From Monosiga brevicollis MX1 (taxonomy: Eukaryota; Opisthokonta; Choanoflagellata; Craspedida; Salpingoecidae), in NCBI RefSeq assembly GCF_000002865.3, contig NW_001865042.1:658914-722913 (forward strand): a DNA stretch of 64,000 bases. The letters run 5' to 3'. Positions 1 through 12,500 of the stretch are shown here, in pieces. Both the position numbers and the translations under genes were made by a program. The notes under the pieces were generated by a model. The model made no database searches, was not told where the DNA came from, and saw only the letters and a list, made by a program, of their open reading frames with translations. The number at the start of each line of letters is the position of its first letter. Within the stretch, counting starts at the first letter, position 1.

Positions 1-133
1 GCTGATTCAGCATCTGGGTGAGGTCATTAACCTTACAATAATCAACACTAACTATAATAGGTGACCTTATCGACTCTGCACAAACAGCGATATGATCTAC
101 AATAACCCTCATTTCTTCTTCCTTTGCAAACAT
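1..133 (-). CDS. possible partial coding exon at the left edge, unidentified
   Basis: Reading the minus strand from an ATG at 133, a frame stays open to the window edge for 44 codons. It starts MFAKEEEMRVIV and ends near VNDLTQMLNQ. A stop lies just upstream in the same frame, so the ATG could be a true start or the exon could begin at a splice site. The composition looks protein-like, mixed charged and hydrophobic, but is too short to assign to a family. It could equally be chance. A competing frame on the same strand (48-416) is rich in Pro, Arg and Cys and looks less convincing. Confidence 0.22.
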   Translation of the reverse strand, partial: MFAKEEEMRVIVDHIAVCAESIRSPIIVSVDYCKVNDLTQMLNQ

Positions 134-801
134 TTTGGTCAGTGATCACAGTAACATTTGGTCGCTGCTGCGGTGGTTGTTGAGCCAGCGACAACGGCGG
201 TGGGCGACGGCAGCGGTCGCGTCGAGTGCCTGATACTGTTCGAGCGATCGTGGGACGAACCACGTCGTTGGGCGTGACGGGCCTTTGCACATCTGATTCG
301 GCTTGAACACGAACGCAGGCCTTCGCTGCCAGCAGATGCCCGTCCTCTATCGCTGACGTGTGCCGGCAGCAGAAGTTTGGGTCCGGTCGGACGTGAAGCA
401 CAGGTACGCCCCCCACCCCCTACGCCCTAATCGGGCTCCCTCTCCCGCCCAAAAACCAAAAAAAAAAGGAAAGCTCGAGCTGCACAGGCTGTCTAAACCC
501 CCCTTTGCTAGCATGAATTTGCTGAACGCTGGTGGCAAATTGCTGCATAACATTTTCCCCACTTGCTTGTCCTTCCCGGCCAGCTCATCTTGATTTGTGT
601 ACGATATTATTAAATTTGGCTACAATAGCTTCGCCCGACTAACTGAGATAGCGGGAACGCGTCTTCCTTGCACGGATTGCCATCACCTTGGAGCACCAGC
701 CAAAAGAGTCACGCAACCTTCCCAACTTAACCTTTGGATCTTTCAAAGCTGTTGCATTCAACACCCAGGGCGCCGGCTCGGTCATTCGCGAAACCAGCGG
801 G
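134..801. other. intergenic and 5' flank of the F-BAR/RhoGAP gene
   Basis: I see no supported gene here. The frame that becomes the first F-BAR exon is open from 652 but has no ATG before 802, so the stretch just upstream of 802 is probably 5' UTR, unless an unseen upstream exon adds residues. A short A-rich run lies around 460-470. Confidence 0.4.
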
Positions 802-2500
802 ATGGCTGCCCCCATGGGTGGGCCCGTGCCTCTTGAGCCCCCCAACAATGATACTGTGAATAGTGCGGCTGCTTTCGCCGCTGATTACGACTGGGAGCTC
901 AAAGGTAATGCCCCTCAAACAGAACGTGCTCAATCACACACCACCCTTGCCACCGACTGTGGGTTCCGCGAACGACATCGGCCTCTGTTTTTCTGATGAC
1001 GCCGCTCGTTCCCCTAGTTATCAAGTCTCAACTCAAGGCTCTCAACTCTCGTACCAATAAGAAAGTGGACCAGCTTCGAGACTTTTCAGAGTTTTTCGTC
1101 AAGCAGGTAATCCTGGGCTGTCCAGCCTCGCAGCCTGTTCTTCGCATCAAACGGCATATCCCCTTATCACTGCTTGCGTAGGCCGAGATTGAGCTGCAGT
1201 ATGCCAAGCAATTGGAGCTGCTTTACTCCAAGTATCAAAAGCCAAGGGCGGAGCGAGGTGCTGTCGCCAATCTGCTACGGTATGTGGCTTCCTTGCTCGT
1301 CAACCCAGATTCGCCCTGGCTTCTTAGACTTCTTCCGGCAAGATTCCGGCCCATCTAATGCCCACCCTGCTTTTGTCCGTCTAGTCGGCCGAGCACTGCT
1401 GATGGTGAAGAAGACGCACACTCCATGTTGTATGTTCAATCTTGATGCAGCACCAAACCCGCACGGCCAGCAGCAAAACGTATAGATCCTAACCGATCGG
1501 CTATCCCTTGAACGTAGCTTTGACTCCAACAGCGTGGGAACTGTGGCAGATGCCTGGAATGTCTTGTTGGAGCAAACCCGCAAGCGGTCCGAGTCACGCC
1601 AGCGTTTTGCCAACAACCTCATGGATGAAATGCGAGTAAGCATTTCGTGCTACCCATGATCGGTTGTTTATTTTTCAAAACTTAGCCTGACCCTGGGTTG
1701 ATTCGGCTTGGCATTCACCGCACGCCTTGGCTTTGTCTGGCGCACAGCAACGCCTCGAGGTCCTGGAGCGTGAGACTGTCACCACTTCGAAACGCTGCCT
1801 TGAGCTGGGATCCAACCTCCACGTAGGCCGGGTTTTTTTGGTTCTTTGTTTTGTTTTTCGTCTGCCAAAAGAGAGAGCGGTCTGCTCGGCGCGCTTTTGC
1901 CGTGAATAATAGTCCTTGGTCCTTCTCCCGCCCCACAACGCTTCCTCATTTATAGTTTGAGCTGAGCCGACAGTTCAGGACCGTGGATGAGTGTTTGAAG
2001 ACGTATCAAAGCTCGGCGAGCAAGTATATTCGCGCCGAAGGCGAGCTTGACAAAGCACAAGAAAAGGGCAATCTGAAACGCAAAGAGAAGGTGGGGTGAA
2101 TTCCGGCCTCGTTCTTCCGTTTTGCTTCATCTTGCTTTTAAGCTTTCTGCCTCGGACATTTTCTTTCCCATACCAAGGCAGTCCTCGCTTTGACTGAATC
2201 TCGCTTGTGCCACACCTTCCTTCTTCTATCATGCCTTGCTCATTCTTTTGGTCTGCGGCGTGTGAAAATTTGACAGATCAAGGATAAGGTGACGGCCTCA
2301 GATCGCAAGGTCGTAGCGGCTTTGAACGACTATGTTCTGAGCCTACAGGGTGCCAACGCCTACCGCCACCGCTACTACCAAACGGAGGTGGCTAGTCTTC
2401 TTGATACCATGGATTTGCACTATCACGATTCGGTCAAGTACATGTTCCAACTCTACCGTGACCTGTCTATGCAGGTCAGTCAGTGCACGCATGGCCGGCT

Positions 2501-2553
<53 letters not shown>

Positions 2554-5500
2554 GGGGGGTGTGTTTGTTTGTTTGTTTTTTGTGCCCACCTAACCTTTTG
2601 CGACACGATTGCACCGTCCGTGTGTCCATGGCTTGTGCCATGTATGTTTATTAGGCTGAAGCCGTCGTGGGTAAAAGCATTACCGTGGTCCAGGAAGCAG
2701 CAGAGGCCATCGTTCCTGCCAAGGAGAAAGCCCAATTTTTTCAAGAGAACAATTATGTGTTTGTGAAGGTGACCGATTTTGCATTCATTCCTTGTCGTGA
2801 CCAAGATGAGGTGAGTATCGCCCCCTCATCCGCTGCTTCCCCTAAAAACGGACGAAATCCCACGTGCCTGGGCTTTGGTCTGTTCGGCCCCGCCTCTTCA
2901 TCTTGTCGCCCTCCCCTCTCTCCCCTTTGTCTCAGAACGCTACTCTGGTTTCCAATGACGACACACGCAAGGATCTAGTGTCAAAGTACAGCGACCTGGA
3001 ATCACAGTTGACAAAGCTCGACAAGCAAATTGGCAAGGAGCGTGAAACCCTCAACACGATTCTTCAGCTTCGCAAAGACATTGGCTCCAAAATCATGTAC
3101 CAGGACGATGGAACGCCAAAATCTGTGCAAAACTCCAATATGTATGCCGATGCCTATGGCCGAGTGGCCCTCAAAAAGTGCTCGCGTGCTGTCATTGCCT
3201 CCCAACTCGCTCTTATGGGTCGAGTTTTGGGCGATCAAGTTCCCTCAAGTGTGGACCCTCAGCAACTCATCGGTACGAGGCTCAAGGCTGCCCGCGTGTG
3301 TTTCTTGCCGTTGCTAAACAAGGCGTGTGTGACATGCCTCATGCTCATGCCTACCCCCTTTTAACACCTGTAGCCACAGAGGATGACGCGAACCCCCTGC
3401 CACAGCCGGATCCCGAGGCTGTGCAGCTGGCCGAGTCCAACTTGATGGAGGTAGGCTGCAAACGCAAGCGACCAAACCTCACATTTCAAACACCACCTTT
3501 TGTCTTATTTTCCTGCACCATGCTGAATCGTCAAAAGCTGGCAAGCCACCGCTTTCATTGCCCATGCTTTTGTTCACGCTGCCTCCTGTCCTTGACTATC
3601 ATAGCATCGCCGCAAGTCAATGTCCTCTGGTATGCGGTAAGCCAGCTTCGCCAAGCACTGCTTTTTCCTGCATATCTTCAAACCCTGCATATGTGTGGCG
3701 AAGATGTTTATCTTGTATTCCTTCATGATCTTGGTGCACTCGTTTGATATCGTCCTTTCTCTAGAAAATTTTTGCCAGGAGGCTCAGACAAGGCGTTGAT
3801 GTCGGGTATGGGCGAAGACAGCGATGACGGGTACGTTCAACCACGTTGTGCTTCCACCGCGATCCTCGCGCTCAAAATCAATACCATTCATGTGCAACCC
3901 CAGGGAAACGACCTCTCAAGATGGCACTGTGCCCGTGGATGCTTTATCGCTGCAACCTCAGCCCAACACGGCACATGAAGGTACATGAGCGTCGTACACA
4001 CCCCTCCCCAAGTATTTTGGAGCATTCTCTGTCATCGGCCTTGATTGCTGCGCCACATCGCCTCACAAACGGATGTGATACTTGATTGCACCTTACCAGA
4101 TGCCCAGTCAATCGCCTCAGCACCCCCAACACAGTCACGCTCTGATTCCGGCCGTCGCAAGGCCCCCGGGCCGCCACCAGTTGTTGCGGGGCGTGGCCCG
4201 GGCACGCGTCGTACCAAAAAGCCAGATCGACCACCAGAGCCTGCCCTGAAGGCGGGAACTCAGCCTACCCGCCGAAAACCTCCCAAACCCCGCCGTCCAG
4301 CTGGCCCAGGCGAAGCGTCTGCACCCAGTACCGCCAGTCCTGTGGGACCGCTCTTTGGTGCCAACTTGGTACTGCTCTCCGAGCAACTCGGTGGCAGTGT
4401 TCCAAGCATTGTGCCCAGCTGCATTGCCGCCCTCGAGACCCTTGGTCTTGACAGTGAGGGTCTCTTTCGAGTTCCTGGCTCTGGCAGTCAGGTGCGTTTT
4501 TCCTCGCTTGCCCAGCGCGACCCTGACGCATTGAATTCTGACGCATCAATGGTCCTCGGAGACGGAATGGCGTTGGAGTGCCTCACTTTGCCTCTGTTGC
4601 TCATCCACTAGATCGACACCCTCAAGTCAGCCTATGATGCCGGGCAGGACCTCTTAGCAGATGGGTCCATACCCGAAGGCATTCATGCTGATGCTATTGC
4701 CGGATGCTTGAAACTCTTCTTGCGGCAGCTGGCAGATCCCGTGATGACCCAACAGCACTACTCGACGCTCGTCAAGGTCAGCATGAAGCTCGCATGGTGG
4801 ACTCGCATCTTATCTTGGGCCGTGATCGTGTGCGATTGTTCTCATACTCTGTTGTTGCATCAGATTGGCAACATGGCAGGCCGGGATGCACGTTTGCAGG
4901 CCCTACGTGCTGCCGTTGAGCGGCTGTTGCCCCCTGCACATAGCCAAGTGCTAGCCCTTATCATGCCCTTTTTGAAACGAGTAGCTGCACACGCCAATGT
5001 CAACAAAATGAGCGTGAGCAATCTGGCCATGGTCTTCGGTCCCACCATCATGCCAGCACCCAAAGATGACATGGGAGCGATGCTCCGCGATGCCACTGCC
5101 ATCAACACACTGACTAGCGAAATGATAGAGTACTCCGAGTACATTTTTGCGAAATTTGTCCCTAGCTCTAGCTCAGCGCCCACCGCCGCGGCGACGATTG
5201 ACGCAAGCCCGCTAGAACCAAAACATGAGACGCCCACTTCGGCAGCAGCCGTATCCGACGAATCGAAAAGCCCGGTGCCTTCGACCAAAGCGCCACAGAC
5301 TCAAGCGCCAGAGAAGAAGGCAGTAAGCGAACCCCCCGTGCCGACAGGGCCCCCACCTGCTGCTCCAGCTACAGGCAACACCGCTGTGGCATCAGCACCG
5401 GCACCTGCACCAGCACCAGCATCGACATCGACATCGGTTGCTGCTCCAGGATCCACGCAAGCACCTACCCTAAAACTTGGTGAGAGTGAGGACAGCGACC

Positions 5501-6266
5501 TCCCTGACGATTTGCCTTTTCCTCCAGACGAGGATCTCGGCTTTTTCCAGAATATTCAGTACGCCGTGGCCAAGCACGATTACGAAGCTCGGAACGACAC
5601 TGAATTGTCCTTTAAGCGGGGAGATCGTCTCAAAATCTTTGACCAGCCTGACTTGAGCTGGTGGACTGGAGAGCTCAATGGTCGCGAAGGCTTCATTGCT
5701 GCTGCTTATGTGACGTTGGAAGAAGCTGGTGACGACGCTAATCTCGATGACACGGTCACCTCGGCCGACGGCTTTAACATCTCAGGCACGGACCTTGCCA
5801 GCACGCCCGCCAAGAGCGAATCGGTTGCTGCAGACACAACCAACTCTACATTGGACGACACGCTTGATAACTTAGGATTTCCTCCCGAGTCACCCACGGT
5901 GGGGTCATCAGTTCCTTTTAAAAGACGAGATAGCACGGCGTCCAACTTTTCCCGCACCTCCTCTTTTGGCCCTAGCTTTGCGCCGCCACTGCCCCCGAGT
6001 AACTCAAGCTCCAGCCTGAGTCTTGACTTGCCACCCCCACCACCCTTCCCAGCAGATTTTGACCTGCCTCCGCCACCTGCGCCTTCGTCCGGTTTGTCAT
6101 TGACACCACTGCCTGGGCTCGCTTAATACTCTTGATTTACTGACATGCTTCTCCCCTGCTGCTTTTTCCTTTTTTGCCCACCACAGCCGACGATATGGAT
6201 GATAGCTTTCTTGATTTGCCGCCTCCCCCGCCACCGGCTCCGCCCGCCGATGATACAGAGGCCTAA
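802..6266 (+). CDS. F-BAR / RhoGAP / SH3 protein, srGAP-like
   Basis: A multi-exon gene for a membrane-bending, Rho-GTPase-inactivating adaptor. The first exon (802-904) joins in phase to 1018-1106, giving VIKSQLKALNSRT and a typical F-BAR start. The helical F-BAR domain continues through exons near 1183-1279, 1486-1633, 1960-2090, 2279-2474, 2655-2810 and 2937-3272. The RhoGAP domain spans about 4340-5160: SEGLFRVPGSGSQ carries the arginine-finger region, followed by LKLFLRQLADPVM and NLAMVFGPTIM. An SH3 domain follows at about 5560-5735 (ALYDY-like AKHDYEA, then WWTGELNGREGFIAAAYV). The tail is Pro/Ser rich with PPPPPP runs and ends at a TAA at 6264. The order F-BAR, RhoGAP, SH3 is that of animal srGAP/ARHGAP4 proteins, which act at the cortical actin cytoskeleton. 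The exact start is uncertain because an upstream exon could exist. Confidence 0.85.
2503..2552 (+). repeat. poly-T tract of 50 bases inside an F-BAR intron
   Basis: Fifty consecutive T are followed by seven G, then a TTTG-rich stretch, between the F-BAR exons ending near 2474 and starting near 2655. It lies in the intron's pyrimidine side, so it may act as an extended polypyrimidine tract. It could instead be the tail of an old minus-strand insertion, although no retroelement body adjoins it. Its exact length is likely to be unreliable in the assembly. Confidence 0.85.
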
Positions 6267-6595
6267 ACGATGATCGGTTGCTCGGTCCAGACTTGATTGA
6301 TGATTTCTTTTTGTTTTAACCTTTGAGCCCTGATAGCCGGGAGCTCATAAAGCAATGCCTATGCGTGTGTATTTGATCGCCTTAAACTTTGGCTTTGTTC
6401 TGCCAACATCTTGATGGGATAGTCATCTTTCTTCGATTGGCCATCTTGACCACATACATTCGACACAAACAGCTTTCAAAATCATGAGAAAAGATCGGTC
6501 AAAATTAACTACGCACAACATGCACACACCCAGGATTTCGCGAGAAATCCGTCCTATCATCATTGTGAAGAAATGACAGAGCTCAACTCTGATGC
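6267..6595. other. short intergenic gap between two convergent genes
   Basis: This holds the 3' flanks of the srGAP-like gene (+) and POLA1 (-). It has A/T-rich patches that could carry poly-A signals for both, but no clean pair of AATAAA motifs. I see no gene in it. Confidence 0.5.
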
Positions 6596-9500
6596 TCAAT
6601 GTGCCATTGCTGTCTGAGAAGACCGCTGCTCTGCGTGACCAAGCTGGTTGCGGCGTGGCATGATACAAGCAAACAGTTGGCCCAACTGGACATGACCACG
6701 AGCTGACTTGTTCAGCATGTTGCTTAAAGTCTCAGACGCATTCATGCACTCAGCAAACAAGGTAATATATTGGACGTCCTTCTTCTCCTGACCCAATCCA
6801 CCCACTGGCGCTTCCAGAATTGTGCGAGCTTCCTCACGCTCGGTTTTATCAATCTGAAATCACAATTAACGTGTGATGACAAACGATGATTAGCCTTAGC
6901 CTTCACCCGCACAATGCGACAGGAAAACAAGCAGGCGCTTGGAACGAACCTGCTGAAGTGCATGTTCCACATCAAACAAGTTTCTGAAGTAGCAGAGCTG
7001 CGTGTACAGCTGCTTATCAGAGTAGACCTGAAAAGGTTCAAGGACAGAAACGTGTGGCGTGTGAGAGCGACGACATCACCCCACCCACAAACCACAATGA
7101 TCGAGACCGCACCTGTTGCAAGGTTCCGCGGCAGCTAGGGTCCAAGCAACGCCGGCCCAACACGGAGAGGTCACGTGTCTCGCGATGCCCGCGAGGGCAA
7201 CCAGCGTCATCTGAGATACATGTTGGAGGCATGTGCCAGATATACAAACGGTCAGCCCATGTCTTTATCAAAGCGTCGCGCAAGCTGTTCACCATCTCCA
7301 CACGCCCTTGTCACCAATCAAGCGTATCTGAAAGGAAACGAGAAAAACAGGCATGGTCCTCGTACCGCAGATGAGGGCGGCGTCATAGTATCTCGCGATA
7401 TACTTGCGCGCTTCCAGTTGCATCAGGTTGCTCAGGTAAACCGGCTCGAAGCTTGCGGTGCACTCAGCATTGGGACACAGCAGGCCGCATTGGCGCACGC
7501 CATCCTTCATGCGGAATACACCCGGTAGGTCGGTGCGATGACCACACTTTCGGCATGTCACCGTCAGCGGTTCGGCCGTCTTGAAGCGCTCCTCGTCTGA
7601 GAGTTGTGTTGAGAGAACCATGGTCATATCCGTATCGACATCGGTGACCTCATAAGCGCGCTTGAATGTTGTTGTGTCGAGCCCCAAGCACTCAGCAATC
7701 TAGCCAGGAACAAGCGCACACACGGTGTCAGCCGTGATCAGACCTTCTTGCTAGTCTTGGTGGCAGTCCACTCAAGAGGAGCCCTCGCAGAATTGCGAGA
7801 GAAAATGCGGCAAGTGCAGCCGCAATTCTTAGATGCTAAGCGGTCCCTGCGCGGCTGAAGGGTGTACCTTGACATTGTCGGTGCCCTCGATGGGCTCCAA
7901 GAGGCGGCTCACGACAGGGTGCACCTGGCTCTTCAGATAGTACTCGTAATCGATCTTCAAATGCTCATTTTTGCGAAGCTCATCGGGATGATAGCCGCGT
8001 TGCCTGTTGCGAACGAGGTGATGTGGCCGATCAGCGCCAAGGCAATGGCACCACGGTCAGGCTGAGGGAGTGAGGGTCAAAAACAGCGGTGGCAGGCATA
8101 AGATCAGACTCACGTGGCGCCATTGCTCGTGCCGTCTTCACAGACGATGTAGGGAATGGTATCGTGCATGCGCACGCTCTTGCCGGCGGCTTTCATACGC
8201 AAGGCCACTTGTACGTGAGGCAAGGCTTTGGCATCTCCGTAGGCACTTGGGTCCTTGGTCAGCGACTTGAAAATGATGAACTTTTCCAAGGGCACCTTGT
8301 TCTCTGTTCGCACATCCTCGGACACCTGACGCAGATGCTCGTGGCATGTTTCCACCAAACTCTCGGTGGAATCTTGTTCTTGGTTGAGCACTTGATTCAA
8401 GATCCAGTTGCCTGCATCCGCGGCCAGGGCCGACCAATCACGGCGTACAATATCCAGACCCTGCGTGGAGCACATACATACATACATACAAAAACAAACA
8501 ACAAGAAAGAGGAAGAAAAAAACAGTACAAGGATCAGAGAAGCGGAGGAAGCAGCATTGCTTTAAGGTTGCGAAACGCGTGCGTGCGTGCGCACATGCAG
8601 CCTCTCTTGATCTTAGGTGCGCCGATGACCATGCTCACCTTCACTTCTTTGGTTAACGTGACTTTGCCCTTGGACATGTCCATCATAAGGGCAGCATATT
8701 TCTTCTTTTTCAGCAGCAGCATGGTTTTGTAAATGCCATCAAGGTCAATCTCCAGCTCTGAGTACAGCGAGTTGACCTCCTTCTTCACCTACGAGTCCAA
8801 TAAGGGAGGCAACCCCTGGTTGAGGCAACCTCTCTGATTTCTAAAGCAGAACTGGAAGTGGAGGGGCGCACCTGGTTGGCCAAAGTCACGGCTTCGCTGT
8901 AATCAGTGCACCGGGAATTGACCATGATCGAATCCGTGTCACCTGTAAATGCGCCAATCGCTCGCTATCAAGGAGCGCAAGAGATAACCCGAGTTTAACA
9001 ATCTGAAGATTGGCTGGCATACCGTAGATGACCTCCAGACCCAACTTGTCCTGTGTCAGATCCACCGTCTTTTGCAGAATTTCACGTCCCTTGCTCGTAA
9101 CCAAAGCTGCAATGGCTTTGGCATAAAATCGAGAACCAGTGAAGCCCAAGCAGCCGTACATGCTGTTGGCTGTCAGCTTCAAGGCCTGTTCATAAATACA
9201 AAGGAAAAGCATGGCAGCGGTATCAACACTTGGTACACAAGATTGGGGGGCTGGCAGATAGAATTGCATGCACGAGACGAGCATCAAAGGCCCAACGCAG
9301 AAAGCAACGCCCACCTTTTGACGAATATCATATTCGGCAAGCTTGCTTGCATCTGCTTCAGATTTGATCAAGGCCTTGACCTACCAACATTCAAGAGATG
9401 GAGGAGGAGTGGGGGGAGAAGGGGAAAAAAAGCTTTCATCAGCCCAAACCAATGGCGTGGACCTGTGCATGCCCCATCCATCCTGCCGAACCTGACGACG

Positions 9501-12500
9501 CTTTGCGATGAGTGTGCGCAAGAGGTGAGGAAGCACACCACGGGGCAAGGCTGAGTCTGGAACCTAGAAGAGGCGAAGGAATTCGCAAACAAGTCAGAGC
9601 AATCGGATGATGAGGCATGTTGAGGCACTAGCAAAAGTTGAATCGGATTGAGGGCAAGAGCATTGGCAACAGACCTCAGCGATTGCGTCTTCTTCTTCGC
9701 TTGACTTGGGCTGACCGTCGTTGCGGCCCACAGTGGTGAAGCACAGATTGTATTCTTGGATAATGGAAGGATACAGCGAGTTGAAATCAAGAAGCAAAAT
9801 CAACTTGTCGTAAAAGCCCTAATGAATGCACGAATTGGAGCCATCTGATGAGCTGTGTTTGCCCGCTTGAGTTGCAATAGCACAAGGACAAAGCGCTTGA
9901 GCAAGCAAACGGATGCACCAGACCCCCACCTTTTTGGGCTCGAGCACGAGGCCGCCGGAATACGCGGGCTTGCGACGGCTTGAGGTCGACTCCGTCTGCC
10001 AAGAAGGCACAAGCAACAAAGACGTTTAAGAATTGAGACTTTTGACGCCGAGTTGTGAGAAGGCAAACGCACAAGCGAATGCCCAATATCAATGAGGCTG
10101 TTGCCAAAACACACCGGCTCGTCTGCCAAGTTGTCGGCTTTCTTTCCTTGCTTGCTATTTTTGATAGCTTGCTTCTCAGCCCACGTTGGCTTGTCGGGCA
10201 CGATGTACTTGCGACGATGGAACTCGTGACAGAGAAGAAACTAAACAAAGATGTTGAGTAAGCCGATGTGAGCAATTCCACGGCCTCTTCCTCCGCTTGC
10301 TGGCTGTACCATACACCGAGCCGAAAGAAACGCCATCAAACCTCATTGCGATCAGAACGGCCACGAGATAGGGTTCGCGACATCAAGCCACCTGTAATGC
10401 TATTGACAAGATGGTCATTGAAGGTTCAAGAAAAAGTTAAAAAAAAAATAAAAAGAAAGAAAGAAAGAAAGAAAGCCAGTCAAGTTTGGATCATGCGCAA
10501 CCCCAGTCCCCTCAGTATGAGTATTTGTACGCATCAGGGAGGGAGGCGCCTTATGCCAAAACATACTTTGTAATTTGCTTCATCAAGGGCAGCACATTGA
10601 GCTTGAACATGAGGGACAAAATGAGGTAGGCATCTCGTTCAACATGGTCCACCAATTTCAACAAGCTTTGAGTGTTGCTAATTTGTTGGAGCATGAACAT
10701 GGTCTGAGATAGCTTGGAGCTGGCAGGCGAAATTGCAGGCGGGGCTTTGGTCTCATGGCAGTATGAATAGATCAATCGCAGGTGTAGGTTGAACATACCT
10801 GTACAACTTGGGCAAGGCATCCTGCTCAATTTCCTCGCGCTTGGCGGCAAGCTGGCAGGAGGCGAAGATGGCAAACGTGAAAGTCGGTGCGAGCGGCGAT
10901 GGGTGATCATCAAAAGAAGAGGAAATTGGAGCTGCGATGATGACTGATGCGATGTACCTGTGATTGAGTAAGGGCCGTCAAATCGTAGCTGACTTGACGA
11001 ATGAGCTCGCGTGATGATGTCTGCATGTCCATCACAAGGCGACCGGCCAAGAGATCTCGCTCCATGGCCACGTTGCTTTGAAGTCCAATTCCACTCTTGA
11101 GATTGGGCAAAACGGTGCGATGCAAGCGGCCAATACGCGACCAATGCGGAATGCGCAGCTCCTTGATGCTGTGATGTTTGAGGATTTGCGGAGCCAGGAT
11201 GAGAATGGAGATACGGAGTGGTTTCTCGATGAAGAACAACTCAGCTTGTTTGCGCACCGATGCAAGAGCACATCCAGATCAAAGCCAAAGATATTGTGGC
11301 CCACAATGACATCCGGGTCAATCTTTTGAAGCTGTGTGATGAAGATACAGAAATCGGCATGAGGCAATTTGGAAGACTTGCTGTTGAGCCAAAAGTCGAA
11401 ACAAACCTTGACCAGGAAATGAGAGATCAAGGCACGCTCATTAGGCAGCGTCGTCACGCTAAAAACCCACGTCGAGATTGAGCACAAGGAACACCGATCA
11501 GTTTGTTTGTTTGTTTTCAACACACATCTCGAGGCGGGGGGCCATTCGGACAGGGAGACTGACCTGCGCTTTTGCTGCTGCAGCTTGACAGCAAAATCCA
11601 AGGGAAAAGGGTTATCACCAAGTTTGCGGATATTGGTGATCTGGGACAGTTGTTCAGTGGGCTTGCTCGTATTCCCGTCCAGCTGCACCTCCTGGTGTAC
11701 TAGCCCCGTCATGGCCAAGATCTGTATCCAGATGGATGGCCAAACCAAGGCACCATGGTGAGCACTCCGCCACGACATCGAGACGCTCGAGTCTCAAACC
11801 CATATCAAAGAGTGAATGCAAAGTCGCACCTCGTGCATGTGCGTCTTGTGATTAAGAATGGTCTGGAGAGAAAGGGCCATGACCGTGAGAGGCGGGGCAG
11901 CCGGGGGGTCCTCAACCTTGCTGATGCTCTTGGGGTCGACTGCGAGAGCCTCCAGTTTGCACCAAGAGATATTCTTGGTCGCACCCTTGACATTCTTGAT
12001 GCGCAGCCAGCAAGGCCCCATCAGGTCGCGCTTCATCAGAAAGCGCTCCAGAGGCGAGATGTTGGTGCCAAAGACTACACGCAATGTCATTGCCATGGTT
12101 ATGAGCCTCAACAAGTATATGTGACCGCAAGTTGAATAGCCTTGTTGGAAAAAAAAAGCACAGATAAAAACAGACAACTTGCTGTGCGACAATGATCAGT
12201 CGTACCATGACTGAATGTCTGGCCAGAGAGATCACCGGGCAGCGCGGGCAAGGCTGGTAGAGTGCAAATCAAGCATGACGAGTGAGAGACGTGGTGAAAC
12301 AATGCAAAAAGCACAAAATGTGAGCCGGGTGCGACGCTGAGCTGTCAGTGCAAGGACCTACTGCCGCTGTATTTGATTTTGAGCACATCCACCTCCTCGG
12401 GGACATCGGTTTTGTCAAAGGCATATTTGCGTTTCACGGGCTTGCTGAGGAATGGGTTGATCTTGTAGCGGCTCATGATTTGACCCATCTCCTCATAAAC

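Noticed and set aside
2503-2552. Poly-T tract as the tail of a retroposed copy
   Set aside because: No element body, no target duplication visible at its sides; it fits an expanded polypyrimidine stretch within an intron.
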